A stretch of DNA of 64,000 nucleotides, from the NCBI GenBank assembly GCA_964421675.1, contig CAYQXV010000015.1, forward strand, positions 1-64,000. Direction: 5' to 3'. Of the stretch, positions 26,601 through 34,315 are shown in pieces. Origin of the DNA: CALLPQ01 sp964421675 (GTDB taxonomy: Bacteria > Pseudomonadota > Alphaproteobacteria > Caulobacterales > Parvularculaceae). A program made the translations under genes and the position numbers. The notes beneath the pieces were generated by a model, which was given only the letters and a program-made list of their open reading frames with translations, made no database searches and was not told where the DNA came from. Positions within the stretch are counted from its first letter, which is position 1. Every line of letters starts with the position of its first letter.

Positions 26601-27007
26601 CCAGGGACAAAACGACGTCCATTTACAACAACGAGTGTCCGCTGTGTACCAAGGTTAAACAAGTCCAGGAATTCCTGACCTGGGTTTTGCCCAGAACCAG
26701 TTGTCAGACCACTAACACCAGCACCAAAACCAGGTGCCTCATTAAGAGCATCTGCAAGGTTGGTAAAACCGCGTTTGTCTAGCGTTTCAGAGTCCAGAAC
26801 GAACGCTGGTTGGTCGATGTCTTCAAAACCGCGACGCTTAATGCGCGAGCCAGTAACAACAACTTCGTCTCCGCTGTCTGCAATTTCGTCAACTTCCTGC
26901 GACATAGCCGGCGCAGCAACGCTGAGCGAAAGGACGGATGTCCCTGCGGCCAACATAGCCATCAGGCTTCTGTCTTTGAAATTAATACTTGTCTTTTTCG
27001 TGGTCAT
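23627..27007 (-). CDS. TonB-dependent outer-membrane receptor
   Basis: This 1126-residue outer-membrane transporter has a signal peptide (about residues 1-36, ending AMSQ). A TonB-box-like DEVVVTGSRIKRRG follows. The plug domain (about 55-195) has TLDKRGFTNLADALNEAPG, LGTQRTLVVVNGRRF and IERVETLSIGGAPIYGADAIAGTVNIV. A 22-strand barrel ends in aromatic-rich strands (NVFGRNFFFRLNLRN). Extracellular loops carry several Cys pairs. Length and style match the large receptors of Caulobacterales and Sphingomonadales that import oligosaccharides, peptides or vitamins; the substrate cannot be told. There is no N-terminal STN signalling domain and no sigma/anti-sigma pair beside it. AGGG lies eight bases before the ATG. 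Confidence 0.93.
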   Translation of the reverse strand: MTTKKTSINFKDRSLMAMLAAGTSVLSLSVAAPAMSQEVDEIADSGDEVVVTGSRIKRRGFEDIDQPAFVLDSETLDKRGFTNLADALNEAPGFGAGVSGLTTGSGQNPGQEFLDLFNLGTQRTLVVVNGRRFVPGNPISPDPSGRVAGSQVDINNFPAALIERVETLSIGGAPIYGADAIAGTVNIVLKDDFEGIDLSFQYDDFQDFSAPEYTVSGVFGANFSDGRGNVTGSVQYENQLGAIANDVPGLNNQISGFGTGGTTVLGEEGRFNILEGAFGFLPAPAPGVPLPFFGGNIFTDPDGNILTFAGDGGLSFFDEGVQTGTSAVFGEGGNGFDLNDFQEAIAPIERFVFSSSAHYDINDNVRVFMETNFLNSRGTDLISQSGNAFNTAFLNTQGQGAFGVSIDNPFISEADRATLIEAGAGDTFFLNGINLGLLPSAGANFIDTTTFRVVGGLEGDFEYGERQFGWNISMNYGNTNQVRSVSVIRGDAFFNAVNSTVLDADSLAQLNDADNQDLLEGTINNSLFDVIRDGEVQTVGIDAAQEGDIICSVFLDAPGPVDQADGLGISPANTPTPNGSIAGCVPLNLFVGQIPGSNAEAINFITSPALGFGEVNQTDFVANFNGDLVKLPAGWLQFNVGYERRREFGSLQNGGVIEDGLSREPAIASFPQAEVTSNEVFGEVVIPVLNSDFNFGLSFIDHLDFNGAYRFISARGENDTGVGTTGNALTGNVNTYTAGGELGLFDNQIILRGNYTRSVRQPSLVELFSPVAQDFDQTGDPCDVTNINDAPDTNRQANCVLAAQQLGFAGAAIGTIDGQTGLILAPGDNIFTTPSVNAAIPLLNGGNPNLNFEIGNSYTAGFVAQPDYVPGLTIRADYIRIIVNDQIVQPDFSFFTQTCFDTSLNAPECNNFSRIGPAPATDGSSTGGFDITSGLTGFGNEGFLQLNAIQGQLRYEFNVADAFNFASQAGLFGKSDRDLGDVRINTLFFAPLISRDSSRASVDDLGRPVNVIGSTVNSSEELQLVADFNWTYKGFDFFWRATYDDNVNPCFFRTPGDCDDIPDFAFELQRDVEHDLSVGYQLTDYASIRAGVNNVFDNDLTIEQQAFGGGGNVFGRNFFFRLNLRN

Positions 27008-27496
27008 AACTGAGCCCTATGCTAGTTGAGTGAACTTTATCTTTGATTTTCACATCGCCTGTAATGTTTGCCCTCTATGTGTTTCATGTCCAAGCCAGTT
27101 AGCCTGATCGAGCAACACACCATTCCCAAAATCTGATCCCGACTGTTCAAACCAATTCTTATCAAGGCATTCCGAGCTAGTTTTCGGAAAATCGTTGGCT
27201 AGAGTCGTTTCAGTTCCTTTAAATGTGAACGGCAGACACCAAAAGTGACGCGAATTTATATATGCAGTAACGGACCGCGTAGGCAATTTGTCAATAAAAA
27301 GGCAGAGCGTCTTGCCACCCCAGCCCGCTTTTCAAAAGTGACGTGACATATTTGCATCTTCTTTATGGACATATAGTTAACAACCAACACATTATCAGCC
27401 GAGAATTTTAAATTTCGTATTGCTGTACCCATGCCCCATACCCTATCGTCTTTCTAGTTTAAGCGCCCAGCGCAGTTGACCAAGAGAGTTTTTTCC
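27008..27496. other. Divergent non-coding region with a long direct repeat
   Basis: This 489-nt stretch separates the TonB receptor from the divergent hypothetical gene. It is AT-rich and holds a direct repeat: AAAAGTGACGCGA (27241-27253) and AAAAGTGACGTGA (27334-27346). Both copies are followed by similar AT-rich sequence ending in TGCA, 93 nt apart. They are candidate regulator sites for the receptor. A 78-codon open frame on the minus strand (27050-27286) has no family resemblance or convincing start site, and I do not count it as a gene. Confidence 0.5.
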
Positions 27497-28255
27497 ATGC
27501 GTACTCTTCCAAATTCCAATTCCAGCCTGATTTCATCAGGGCGTTTCATGATCGCCGTAAGCGGTCTGGCTATATCCAGCCTCATGTGCAGTGCCTCCCT
27601 TGGCCAAGCGCCAATATTGGCGGCTTCAGCAACGATCACAGCCGCTCAGGATGATAATGCGGTTACTATCGAAGAGGCCTTGCGGATCTGTAACCGGATC
27701 AAAAACTCCCGTGACAGGCTGGATTGTTTTGAGGGTTTGGCTGATGCGGCCGCACCGGAGCAGGAAACGACTGTGCGCAATAGTGCCGAACCTGCCCCTG
27801 CTACTCCGGGCGATCCTATTGGGTCTACACCGGAATTTGCCGAGGCTGGCCCTGGAAAGACACCCGGCACCCCTAATAAATCAGCGAGCGTTGAGATTCC
27901 TACTATTCAACCGGCCCAACCCGATGAAAATGGCAATGTGCCCGAATCTGCCTCCAGCAAGCGTTTTGTGATTTTGGAAGAAGACGAAGCCAAGAAACGC
28001 CTGGATGAAGTGCGCACGCCGCGTGAAAAACGCGAAAAATATACCGCCAATGTCCGCAAAGCCTGGTTTAATGGCAACAGGAAGCTGATGGTTCTGTTCG
28101 ACAATGGCGAAATCTGGAAACAGAACCAAAGCGAGAGAGCACGCGCGCCTAAAGTCGGCACCGCCGCAGAGTTCAAACCGAAGGTCAGTGGCAGCTGGTT
28201 TGTTAAATTACCGCCTAATCACCGCTCTGTGCGCATGAGAATCATAAATCCATAA
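27497..28255 (+). CDS. Hypothetical exported protein with a Cys-pair N-terminal motif
   Basis: This is a 252-residue protein of unknown function. An N-terminal hydrophobic segment (about residues 13-35) looks like a signal sequence. Next comes a short helical motif EEALRICNRIKNSRDRLDCF, a Cys-x(n)-RLxCF pattern seen in several periplasmic proteins of proteobacteria. A Pro/Ala/Glu-rich linker (about 85-145) follows, then a C-terminal beta-like domain (KRFVILEEDE ... WFVKLPPNHRSVRMRI). ATG at 27497, with AGAGAG upstream, is preferred to a TTG at 27476. It is convergent with secF, and no terminator with a T-run is visible between them. Confidence 0.7.
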   Translation: MRTLPNSNSSLISSGRFMIAVSGLAISSLMCSASLGQAPILAASATITAAQDDNAVTIEEALRICNRIKNSRDRLDCFEGLADAAAPEQETTVRNSAEPAPATPGDPIGSTPEFAEAGPGKTPGTPNKSASVEIPTIQPAQPDENGNVPESASSKRFVILEEDEAKKRLDEVRTPREKREKYTANVRKAWFNGNRKLMVLFDNGEIWKQNQSERARAPKVGTAAEFKPKVSGSWFVKLPPNHRSVRMRIINP

Positions 28256-28335
28256 GCCAAAGCCATTAAAGCAAGAGCATCTGTGCGGGATCATTATGAC
28301 CGGCGTGGATGCTCAGGCACGTCCAACAGACGATA

Positions 28336-29349
28336 TTAGCCGCCTGTAGCAGGGGCCGTGACGTCAGATTTACCCCATTCGCGCTTTACTCCCATCAACA
28401 ATAAGAGCGGTGATGCAACGAATATTGATGAATAGGTCCCGACAACGACCCCAAAGATCATCGCGAAGGTAAAGCCGCGCAACACCTCGCCGCCGAGGAA
28501 ATACAGGGCTAACAGGGCCAAAAGGGTAGTCACAGACGTCATCACGGTACGCGATAGCGTATCGTTGATCGACAGATCGAGAATGCCTTCCAGAGGGCGC
28601 TTTTTATATTTGCGCAGATTTTCACGCACCCGGTCATAGACCACCACCGTGTCATTCATTGAATAGCCAACAATGGTCAGCAGGGCGGCAATAATCGGCA
28701 GATTGAATTCGATTTGCGTGAGGGCGAACACGCCCAGCGTCAAGGTAACATCGTGCGCCAGCGCCAGAATAGCGCCGACAGAGAACTGCCACTCAAAGCG
28801 GAACCAGATATAGAGCAGCATCATCCCGATCGCGAGCACCACCGCAATCACGCCTGCGCGGATAAGCTCACCGGAAACCGTGGGGCCGACAATATCTTCA
28901 CGCAGGAAATCATGGCCATCGCCTAATAGCTCGATCAGCGCGCCTTTGATTTTCACCGCCGCCTGCGCCTGGATCGTCTCGTTCAAATCCGCATTAGGAT
29001 TGTTCCGATTGATTTCGTCTTGGACTTCCTGTGATACATCTGCAACAGATTGTTGTTCAACGGTTACAATGACGCTGGTCAGTACGCCGCCAGCCCCGGT
29101 CACGCCCTGTACCTTCACATCGCCAAGATCGAGATTTCCGACAGCTGCGCGAATCGCGGCCATATCCAAGGGCTCATCGTCGGTGGCTTCAATGGTCACC
29201 CCGCCCCGAAAATCAACACCAAGATTGAGGCCGCGCGCAGCGAAAATACCAATCGACCCAATCAGCAGCATCATGGAAAAAGCAAATGCAATCATCCGCC
29301 AGCGCGTAAAGGCTATCTCAGTATGATCGGGGACAAGTTTTAAAAACAT
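28336..29349 (-). CDS. secF: Protein translocase subunit SecF
   Basis: SecF works with SecD as a proton-driven partner of SecYEG that pulls exported proteins through the inner membrane. This 337-residue protein has one N-terminal helix, the periplasmic domain beginning GVDFRGGVTIE, and five C-terminal helices with the family signatures GYSMNDTVVVYDRVREN, SINDTLSRTVMTS and FGVVVGTYSSIFVASPLL. It is the last gene of the yajC-secD-secF unit, 63 nt after secD. Confidence 0.97.
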   Translation of the reverse strand: MFLKLVPDHTEIAFTRWRMIAFAFSMMLLIGSIGIFAARGLNLGVDFRGGVTIEATDDEPLDMAAIRAAVGNLDLGDVKVQGVTGAGGVLTSVIVTVEQQSVADVSQEVQDEINRNNPNADLNETIQAQAAVKIKGALIELLGDGHDFLREDIVGPTVSGELIRAGVIAVVLAIGMMLLYIWFRFEWQFSVGAILALAHDVTLTLGVFALTQIEFNLPIIAALLTIVGYSMNDTVVVYDRVRENLRKYKKRPLEGILDLSINDTLSRTVMTSVTTLLALLALYFLGGEVLRGFTFAMIFGVVVGTYSSIFVASPLLLLMGVKREWGKSDVTAPATGG

Positions 29350-29412
29350 CGTTTCAATTCCGAATTTTGTAAGATGGTGGCACGCGAGCGTGCCCCATGA
29401 CGTATAGCCACG

Positions 29413-31104
29413 TTAAAGAGCAATTTCCTTGGGACGCTTGCGCAACAGCCAGCCCCCGGCAAACAGGCGGGTAACCACATAGGCAGTGAAGACCGAGGTC
29501 ACAACACCAATCGCCAAGGTGACAGCGAACCCTTGAACCGGTCCGGCGCCAAGAAAGAACATGATAAAGGCTGCAAGAAAGGTGGTGATATTGGCATCAA
29601 TAATCGCCGAGCGCGCGCGCACAAAGCCGGTTTCCACCGCCATAATCGGGGATTTACCGCCTTTAAGCTCCTCGCGTATGCGCTCAAAGATCAACACATT
29701 GGCGTCCACCGCCATCCCGATGGTGAGAACGATACCGGCAATGCCCGGCAAGGTCAGGGTCGATCCAAACAAGGACAAGGCCCCGGCAATGAGGATAATA
29801 TTTGCAATCAGGGCGATATTCGCGAACAAGCCAAAGCGCCCATAGGACATGAACATATAAAAAATGACCGCGGCAAAGCCAACAACGATCGCAAGCCGTC
29901 CCGCCTTGATTGAGTCCTCGCCCAACGAGGCACTCACCGTGCGTTGCTCAATGGTTTGCAGCGGGGCCGGCAAGGCACCAGACCGGATCAGCGTACTAAT
30001 ACGCACGGCCTCTTCCGCGGAAAAATCACCTGTAATACGCCCACTGCCACCAATAATGGCGCTTTGAATGCGCGGAGCTGAGATAATCTTGCAATCAAGC
30101 ACGATGGCGAATAATTGCCCAATATTTTCGCGTGTATAATCGCCAAACCGGCGCGCCCCGCGATTATCAAAGCCAAAATTAATCTGGAACCCGCCGCCCT
30201 CACTATTCGGACCCGCGCTCGCCGTATCCACCATATCACCGGTGATCACAGCGCGCTCTTCAAGCACCATATTAGTGGCGAACTCCCCATCAATATTTTC
30301 GCGCACAATCCGGTTTGGCGGCATGCCTGCTACTTCGCGGCATCGTGTATCCTCGTCAAACGGCACATCAGCCCAATCGGCAATGGTCGGGGCGGGAATG
30401 CCCTGATCGACGGCGTGAAAACTTAACTGGCCGGTTCTATTGAGGATTTCTTTGAGGCCCTCTGGATCGTCATTACCGGGAACCTGCACAACGATTCGGT
30501 CTGCCCCTTGCGGTTGAATGGAAACTTCTTTGTTTCCGGCAGGGTCAAGGCGGCGGCGTACCACCTCGATGGAATCGCGTACCGCCTCTGCGCCGTAGGC
30601 AGCACGGGCTTCAGGGACCATGGTGATGGTGATCAGATCGTCAGAACCAGCGACGGAATAGGCTGGACTGCCGAGGCCGAAATTGCCGCCAACGCCGCTG
30701 CCCGGTAACAGTGAACGGCGCACAAGGGAGCGAACCCGAGCAATCGCGTCTTCAAAGTCAGCGCGATCGCGCACCTTAATTCTGACCTGGCGGGCGTCCC
30801 GGTCAATATCAACAGTTTGAATGCCAATCCGGGCGCGGTCGCGGCTGCGATCAGGGCGCATCGTTGTGCGCACATCCTGGGCCAGATTGTTCAGCCGGTC
30901 GCCGAGCACCTTGCCCGTATCCACCTCGAGCATCAGAAAAGAGCCGCCCTGCAGATCAAGCCCCAAATTAATGGTCCCCTTAGGCATAAATCCTGGCAAT
31001 TGCGCGCGCTGGCTCTCGCTTAAAAAATTCGGGAGGGCAAACAGCCCGGCTATCAGGATAAGGCCAAGAACCATGGCCGTCTGAAAACGGGTAAATTGCA
31101 ACAT
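29413..31104 (-). CDS. secD: Protein translocase subunit SecD
   Basis: This 563-residue inner-membrane subunit has an N-terminal helix followed by GLDLQGGSFLMLEVD. The large periplasmic P1 domain contains EVVRRRLDPAGNKEVSIQPQG. The C-terminal helices carry the RND-like motifs GIAGIVLTIGMAVDANVLIFERIREE and TTFLAAFIMFFLGAGPVQGFA. It acts with SecF and YajC in the holotranslocon. The ATG at 31104 lies 96 nt after yajC. Confidence 0.97.
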   Translation of the reverse strand: MLQFTRFQTAMVLGLILIAGLFALPNFLSESQRAQLPGFMPKGTINLGLDLQGGSFLMLEVDTGKVLGDRLNNLAQDVRTTMRPDRSRDRARIGIQTVDIDRDARQVRIKVRDRADFEDAIARVRSLVRRSLLPGSGVGGNFGLGSPAYSVAGSDDLITITMVPEARAAYGAEAVRDSIEVVRRRLDPAGNKEVSIQPQGADRIVVQVPGNDDPEGLKEILNRTGQLSFHAVDQGIPAPTIADWADVPFDEDTRCREVAGMPPNRIVRENIDGEFATNMVLEERAVITGDMVDTASAGPNSEGGGFQINFGFDNRGARRFGDYTRENIGQLFAIVLDCKIISAPRIQSAIIGGSGRITGDFSAEEAVRISTLIRSGALPAPLQTIEQRTVSASLGEDSIKAGRLAIVVGFAAVIFYMFMSYGRFGLFANIALIANIILIAGALSLFGSTLTLPGIAGIVLTIGMAVDANVLIFERIREELKGGKSPIMAVETGFVRARSAIIDANITTFLAAFIMFFLGAGPVQGFAVTLAIGVVTSVFTAYVVTRLFAGGWLLRKRPKEIAL

Positions 31105-31200
31105 GGGCGTTAAATTCCTGACCAGGTAAACAAGGGGTCGGTTAGAGAGACGAGCAAATATCGAAGGCCAATGAAACGGCCTGCCCGTCCGGTTGAGGTA

Positions 31201-31542
31201 TTATTTTGACGGTTTGGAGTCGTTGGCGGCGGGCTCTGGCTTGGTGCGCACATCGCTGAGTGTCGCTTTGACCACTTTGACGGCAACATTATCGGCCAGT
31301 TCAATCATGATCTCCTCGCCTTCCAAAACCTTGGTGACTTTGCCAACAATACCGCCAGCGGTCACCACCACATCACCGCGGCGCACATTCGCGACCATTT
31401 CAAGATGGCGTTTGCGCGCTTGCTGCTGTGGGCGGATCAATAGGAAATAAAAGATCACCATGATCATGACGAGCGGCAGGAATTGCATCAATGCGCCCGA
31501 TGCAGCGGGATCAGTTTGGGCATAGGCGGGGGAAAACAGCAT
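31201..31542 (-). CDS. yajC: Preprotein translocase subunit YajC
   Basis: This 113-residue single-pass protein has MQFLPLVMIMVIFYFLLIRPQQ as its membrane segment, followed by the typical KRHLEMVANVRRGDVVVTAGGIVGKVTKV cytoplasmic domain. I chose ATG at 31542, which has GGAGA seven bases upstream and gives a normal YajC length; an ATG at 31590 would add 16 atypical residues. It is the first gene of the yajC-secD-secF cluster. Confidence 0.95.
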   Translation of the reverse strand: MLFSPAYAQTDPAASGALMQFLPLVMIMVIFYFLLIRPQQQARKRHLEMVANVRRGDVVVTAGGIVGKVTKVLEGEEIMIELADNVAVKVVKATLSDVRTKPEPAANDSKPSK

Positions 31543-31774
31543 TGCAGTTTCTCCGTTAGGGTGCGCTTGCACCAGAATTTTTATTATCACCCATCGCCCA
31601 CTATTGCCGGATTACCAGCAGAGCAATGCATGCACTTGGGTCGCCCAAAACGGGCACACGATTAGACAGGGATAATGTTGAAGGCCGCCCCGCCCTATTG
31701 TGAATGGCGGATATATAGCGATCCCGCTTTGATATGCAATGCGGCACAATAGGGAATCGGACATTGGGGCGCGA

Positions 31775-32686
31775 CTATCGCTCACCAGCGCCGCTGGAAA
31801 CACTTGCTTCAAGGGCCAGCAGCAGGGTTTTGCGCGCCGCGCCCCAGCGATAATTTTGCACCGCCCCGGAGGCACGGATGACCCGGTGACACGGGATCAG
31901 CACCGATATTGCGTTTGACCCAACCGCACTTCCAACCGCGCGGGCCGCTTTGGGCATCTCAATTGATTGAGCAAGTGCGCCATAGGTGGTGGTCTCGCCA
32001 AATGGGATGCGCAACAATGCATCCCAAACCTTGAGCTGGAAATTCGTACCGGCAATGTGCAATCCGGGCATAGGCGCTTGATCAGCTTGCCCCACCTGGT
32101 CCGCTTGTTCAGAAAGTCTGGCGAAAACCCGGTTTGCCAATTGCTGAATAGGCTCAGGCTCGTGCACGAATGTCGCTGCGGGCCAATCGGCCTGCATTTC
32201 GGCAAAACCATCGCGCTGCGAGCCCGTCGCAAAACTTAGCCAGCATATTCCTTTATCGGTCGCGCCGATCAACGCGGTTCCGAAAGGCGTTGCCGCTAGC
32301 CCATAGCGGACCGTTTCCCCGGCCCCTTTTTGGCGCACCGAGCCCGGCGTCATCGCTTGAGCATGGACCACCAGATCGTGGAGCCGCGATGGACCGGACA
32401 GGCCCGCACTGTGGCTCGCCTGCAAAACACTTTGCCCCGCCTTAAGGGCGGTGCGCGCCCGGCCTGCCGCCAAATATTGCCAAAACCGTTTGGGGGACAC
32501 CCCAACACCGCTTTTGAACAGGCGTTGAAAGTGACTGGGAGACAATCCCGCATGGGCCGCAACCGCTTCAAGGCCAGGATCTTCGCCGTCATGGCGGACC
32601 AGAAAATCAATCGCATCAGCCACGGGCCGCAGTTTTTGCGCGCTCTTCATATCCAGATGAGGATTAGGGGCAGATGCAACGACCAT
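31775..32686 (-). CDS. Ada-like AraC regulator / methylated-DNA cysteine methyltransferase
   Basis: This 303-residue fusion has an N-terminal AraC-type double helix-turn-helix (about residues 25-115, with AAHAGLSPSHFQRLFKSGVGVSPKRF). A C-terminal O6-alkylguanine-DNA alkyltransferase follows (about 125-295) with the acceptor motif PCHRVI (Cys266) and the RAVGSAVGSN segment. The enzyme moves methyl groups from damaged bases onto its cysteine. The N-terminal Ada zinc domain, whose cysteine accepts methylphosphotriester groups and switches E. coli Ada into an activator, is absent. Auto-activation must therefore work differently or not occur. It is a single gene, and AAAAGG supports the start. Confidence 0.9.
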   Translation of the reverse strand: MVVASAPNPHLDMKSAQKLRPVADAIDFLVRHDGEDPGLEAVAAHAGLSPSHFQRLFKSGVGVSPKRFWQYLAAGRARTALKAGQSVLQASHSAGLSGPSRLHDLVVHAQAMTPGSVRQKGAGETVRYGLAATPFGTALIGATDKGICWLSFATGSQRDGFAEMQADWPAATFVHEPEPIQQLANRVFARLSEQADQVGQADQAPMPGLHIAGTNFQLKVWDALLRIPFGETTTYGALAQSIEMPKAARAVGSAVGSNAISVLIPCHRVIRASGAVQNYRWGAARKTLLLALEASVSSGAGER

Positions 32687-32871
32687 GACGGGGAAACCTT
32701 TTTTTGTGAGTGTCCATCCTAGCCGATTCTAGATGCTGGATTCGACCCGTTTCTTGCGCCCTGCTTTTGACGAGCGGCCCCATCATTGGGTAGACTGTTC
32801 AAACGGGATGCGGCCTAGCCGGACCAACCGGACCAGCTAGAATTGAGCCGCTTTTGAATAAGGGGTGAGAT

Positions 32872-33831
32872 ATGGGTTTTCAACAACCGCTAAAGCGGAG
32901 TCCGTTGCAGCGAGAAGGTGCGCACATCATTCAGCGCATCGTCCTGAGTGTCATTTTCATGGCGGCCATCGCCAATCCGTTTTCATTGACGCGCGCCAAC
33001 GCGGCGGAGATTTGTGATCCGGCCTATCATAGCCATAAGGTCACCTATGGTGAGGATGCGATCAGCCGCTCCTTTCATGTTTACAGTCCCGAACGCCAAG
33101 AGCTTCCCATGCCGGTTGTTTTTGCCTTTCATGACCGCACAGAAGATTCTTTTGCCTGGGCCGATCATGCGCGATTAAGCGCATATGCCTCGCTTGCCAA
33201 TGTCATCATTGTTGCCCCGGTTGGCGTAGGCATAAAAGATCTTGCCCGCCCCAATAGCGAGAAGGTTCTGGATTGGCATTTTAATGCCTTTGACGAAGAG
33301 ACCGATAGCGACGCAGAAAATGTGGAACCTGACGATATCGACTTAATTGATGCCATCGTTCAGCTTGTTGATAATGCGCCGTGCACCAGTAGCGAGCGAT
33401 ATTTAATGGGCCACGGCCAAGGGGCAGAATTAGCAATGGCAGCCGCATGCCGGCGGCCAACATTGTTTCGCAAAGTCGGCGTTGTCGGATCAACATGGTA
33501 TGATGGCGCGTGTGTCATCGCCCCGCAATTAATGCCAGCAATGGCAATTCAAAATGCCCATGACGAAGTAAAACCCCTTAGCCTTGTACGCGCGCGCATC
33601 CGAAATTATGCGCTCCGTAATCTGTGCACTGATGTGACACGGCGCACCAATATCAACTGGCCAAGCTCGCGCCGTTATGCCTTTGACTGTCCGGAAGGGG
33701 CCGAGGTTATTTTTCATGAGCTACACTATCAAAACCCCATTCTTGGGGTCACCGGTCATGCCTGGCCCACCATTTCAAATTCGCACCGCAGCGCGACCCG
33801 CATATTATTTGAGTTTTTTGGCGTCCTGTAG
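32872..33831 (+). CDS. LpqC/PHB-depolymerase-like esterase fold protein lacking the nucleophile serine
   Basis: This 319-residue exported protein has a long basic N-terminus and a hydrophobic signal around residues 23-45. Fold landmarks match LpqC-type esterases: MPVVFAFHDRTEDSFAWAD near the oxyanion hole, a helix-rich middle, QNAHDEVKPL where the acid residue sits, and TGHAWP with the expected His. The nucleophile elbow, however, reads GHGQG (residues 180-184), with Gly182 where GxSxG has Ser. It is therefore likely a catalytically dead or repurposed hydrolase, unless another residue acts. AAGGGGTGAG precedes the ATG. It is a single gene. Confidence 0.75.
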   Translation: MGFQQPLKRSPLQREGAHIIQRIVLSVIFMAAIANPFSLTRANAAEICDPAYHSHKVTYGEDAISRSFHVYSPERQELPMPVVFAFHDRTEDSFAWADHARLSAYASLANVIIVAPVGVGIKDLARPNSEKVLDWHFNAFDEETDSDAENVEPDDIDLIDAIVQLVDNAPCTSSERYLMGHGQGAELAMAAACRRPTLFRKVGVVGSTWYDGACVIAPQLMPAMAIQNAHDEVKPLSLVRARIRNYALRNLCTDVTRRTNINWPSSRRYAFDCPEGAEVIFHELHYQNPILGVTGHAWPTISNSHRSATRILFEFFGVL

Positions 33832-33920
33832 CGCGGCTAGAAAAATGCCGGCCCCAAAAATAATGCTCTTTACCTGAAGTTAACCATCTATGGTGTTCAT
33901 TGTCCCAAACGGAGACAGTG

Positions 33921-34301
33921 ATGGAAGACCTTTCTTATATTATCGGGCTGGGATTTTCAGGCAGCGACATTTGGCGCGCCGTGACAATAGCATTTTTCGC
34001 AGCAATGATGGTTCGCAAATCCCGTCAAGTTGCGCTGACGGCTGCTTGGGCATTGCTTGTCGATCGAGTGATCTGGCCGCTTTTGGATATGAGTTTTAGC
34101 GGAGCCAGCAGTGAGGCCGTTTTTGCATCACTTGGCGCGATGGGCCAAACACTAAATGCCGATCTTGGTCTTTATCTAGTTCGGTATGCTGGTCTTTTTG
34201 CGTTAATCACCATGTTCTTTTGGATGCGTCGCCGCATCCACACACCGCGCAAAGAGCTGCAAAAGAAGAACAATAAAGGTCACAAACCCGCTTACAGCTG
34301 A
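33921..34301 (+). CDS. Hypothetical small membrane protein
   Basis: This 126-residue protein is not recognised. It has three likely membrane segments at about residues 17-32, 38-56 and 84-101, and a very basic C-terminal tail (RRRIHTPRKELQKKNNKGHK). ATG at 33921 has GGAG six bases upstream; an in-frame TTG at 33900 is less likely. It is convergent with the nucleoside transporter gene, 14 nt apart. Confidence 0.65.
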   Translation: MEDLSYIIGLGFSGSDIWRAVTIAFFAAMMVRKSRQVALTAAWALLVDRVIWPLLDMSFSGASSEAVFASLGAMGQTLNADLGLYLVRYAGLFALITMFFWMRRRIHTPRKELQKKNNKGHKPAYS

Positions 34302-34315
34302 TAAGCACGCAAGCA

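Noticed and set aside
27050..27286. 78-codon minus-strand frame in the TonB-receptor upstream region
   Set aside because: No ribosome binding site, no family resemblance, and it contains one copy of the direct repeat, so it is better explained as regulatory sequence.
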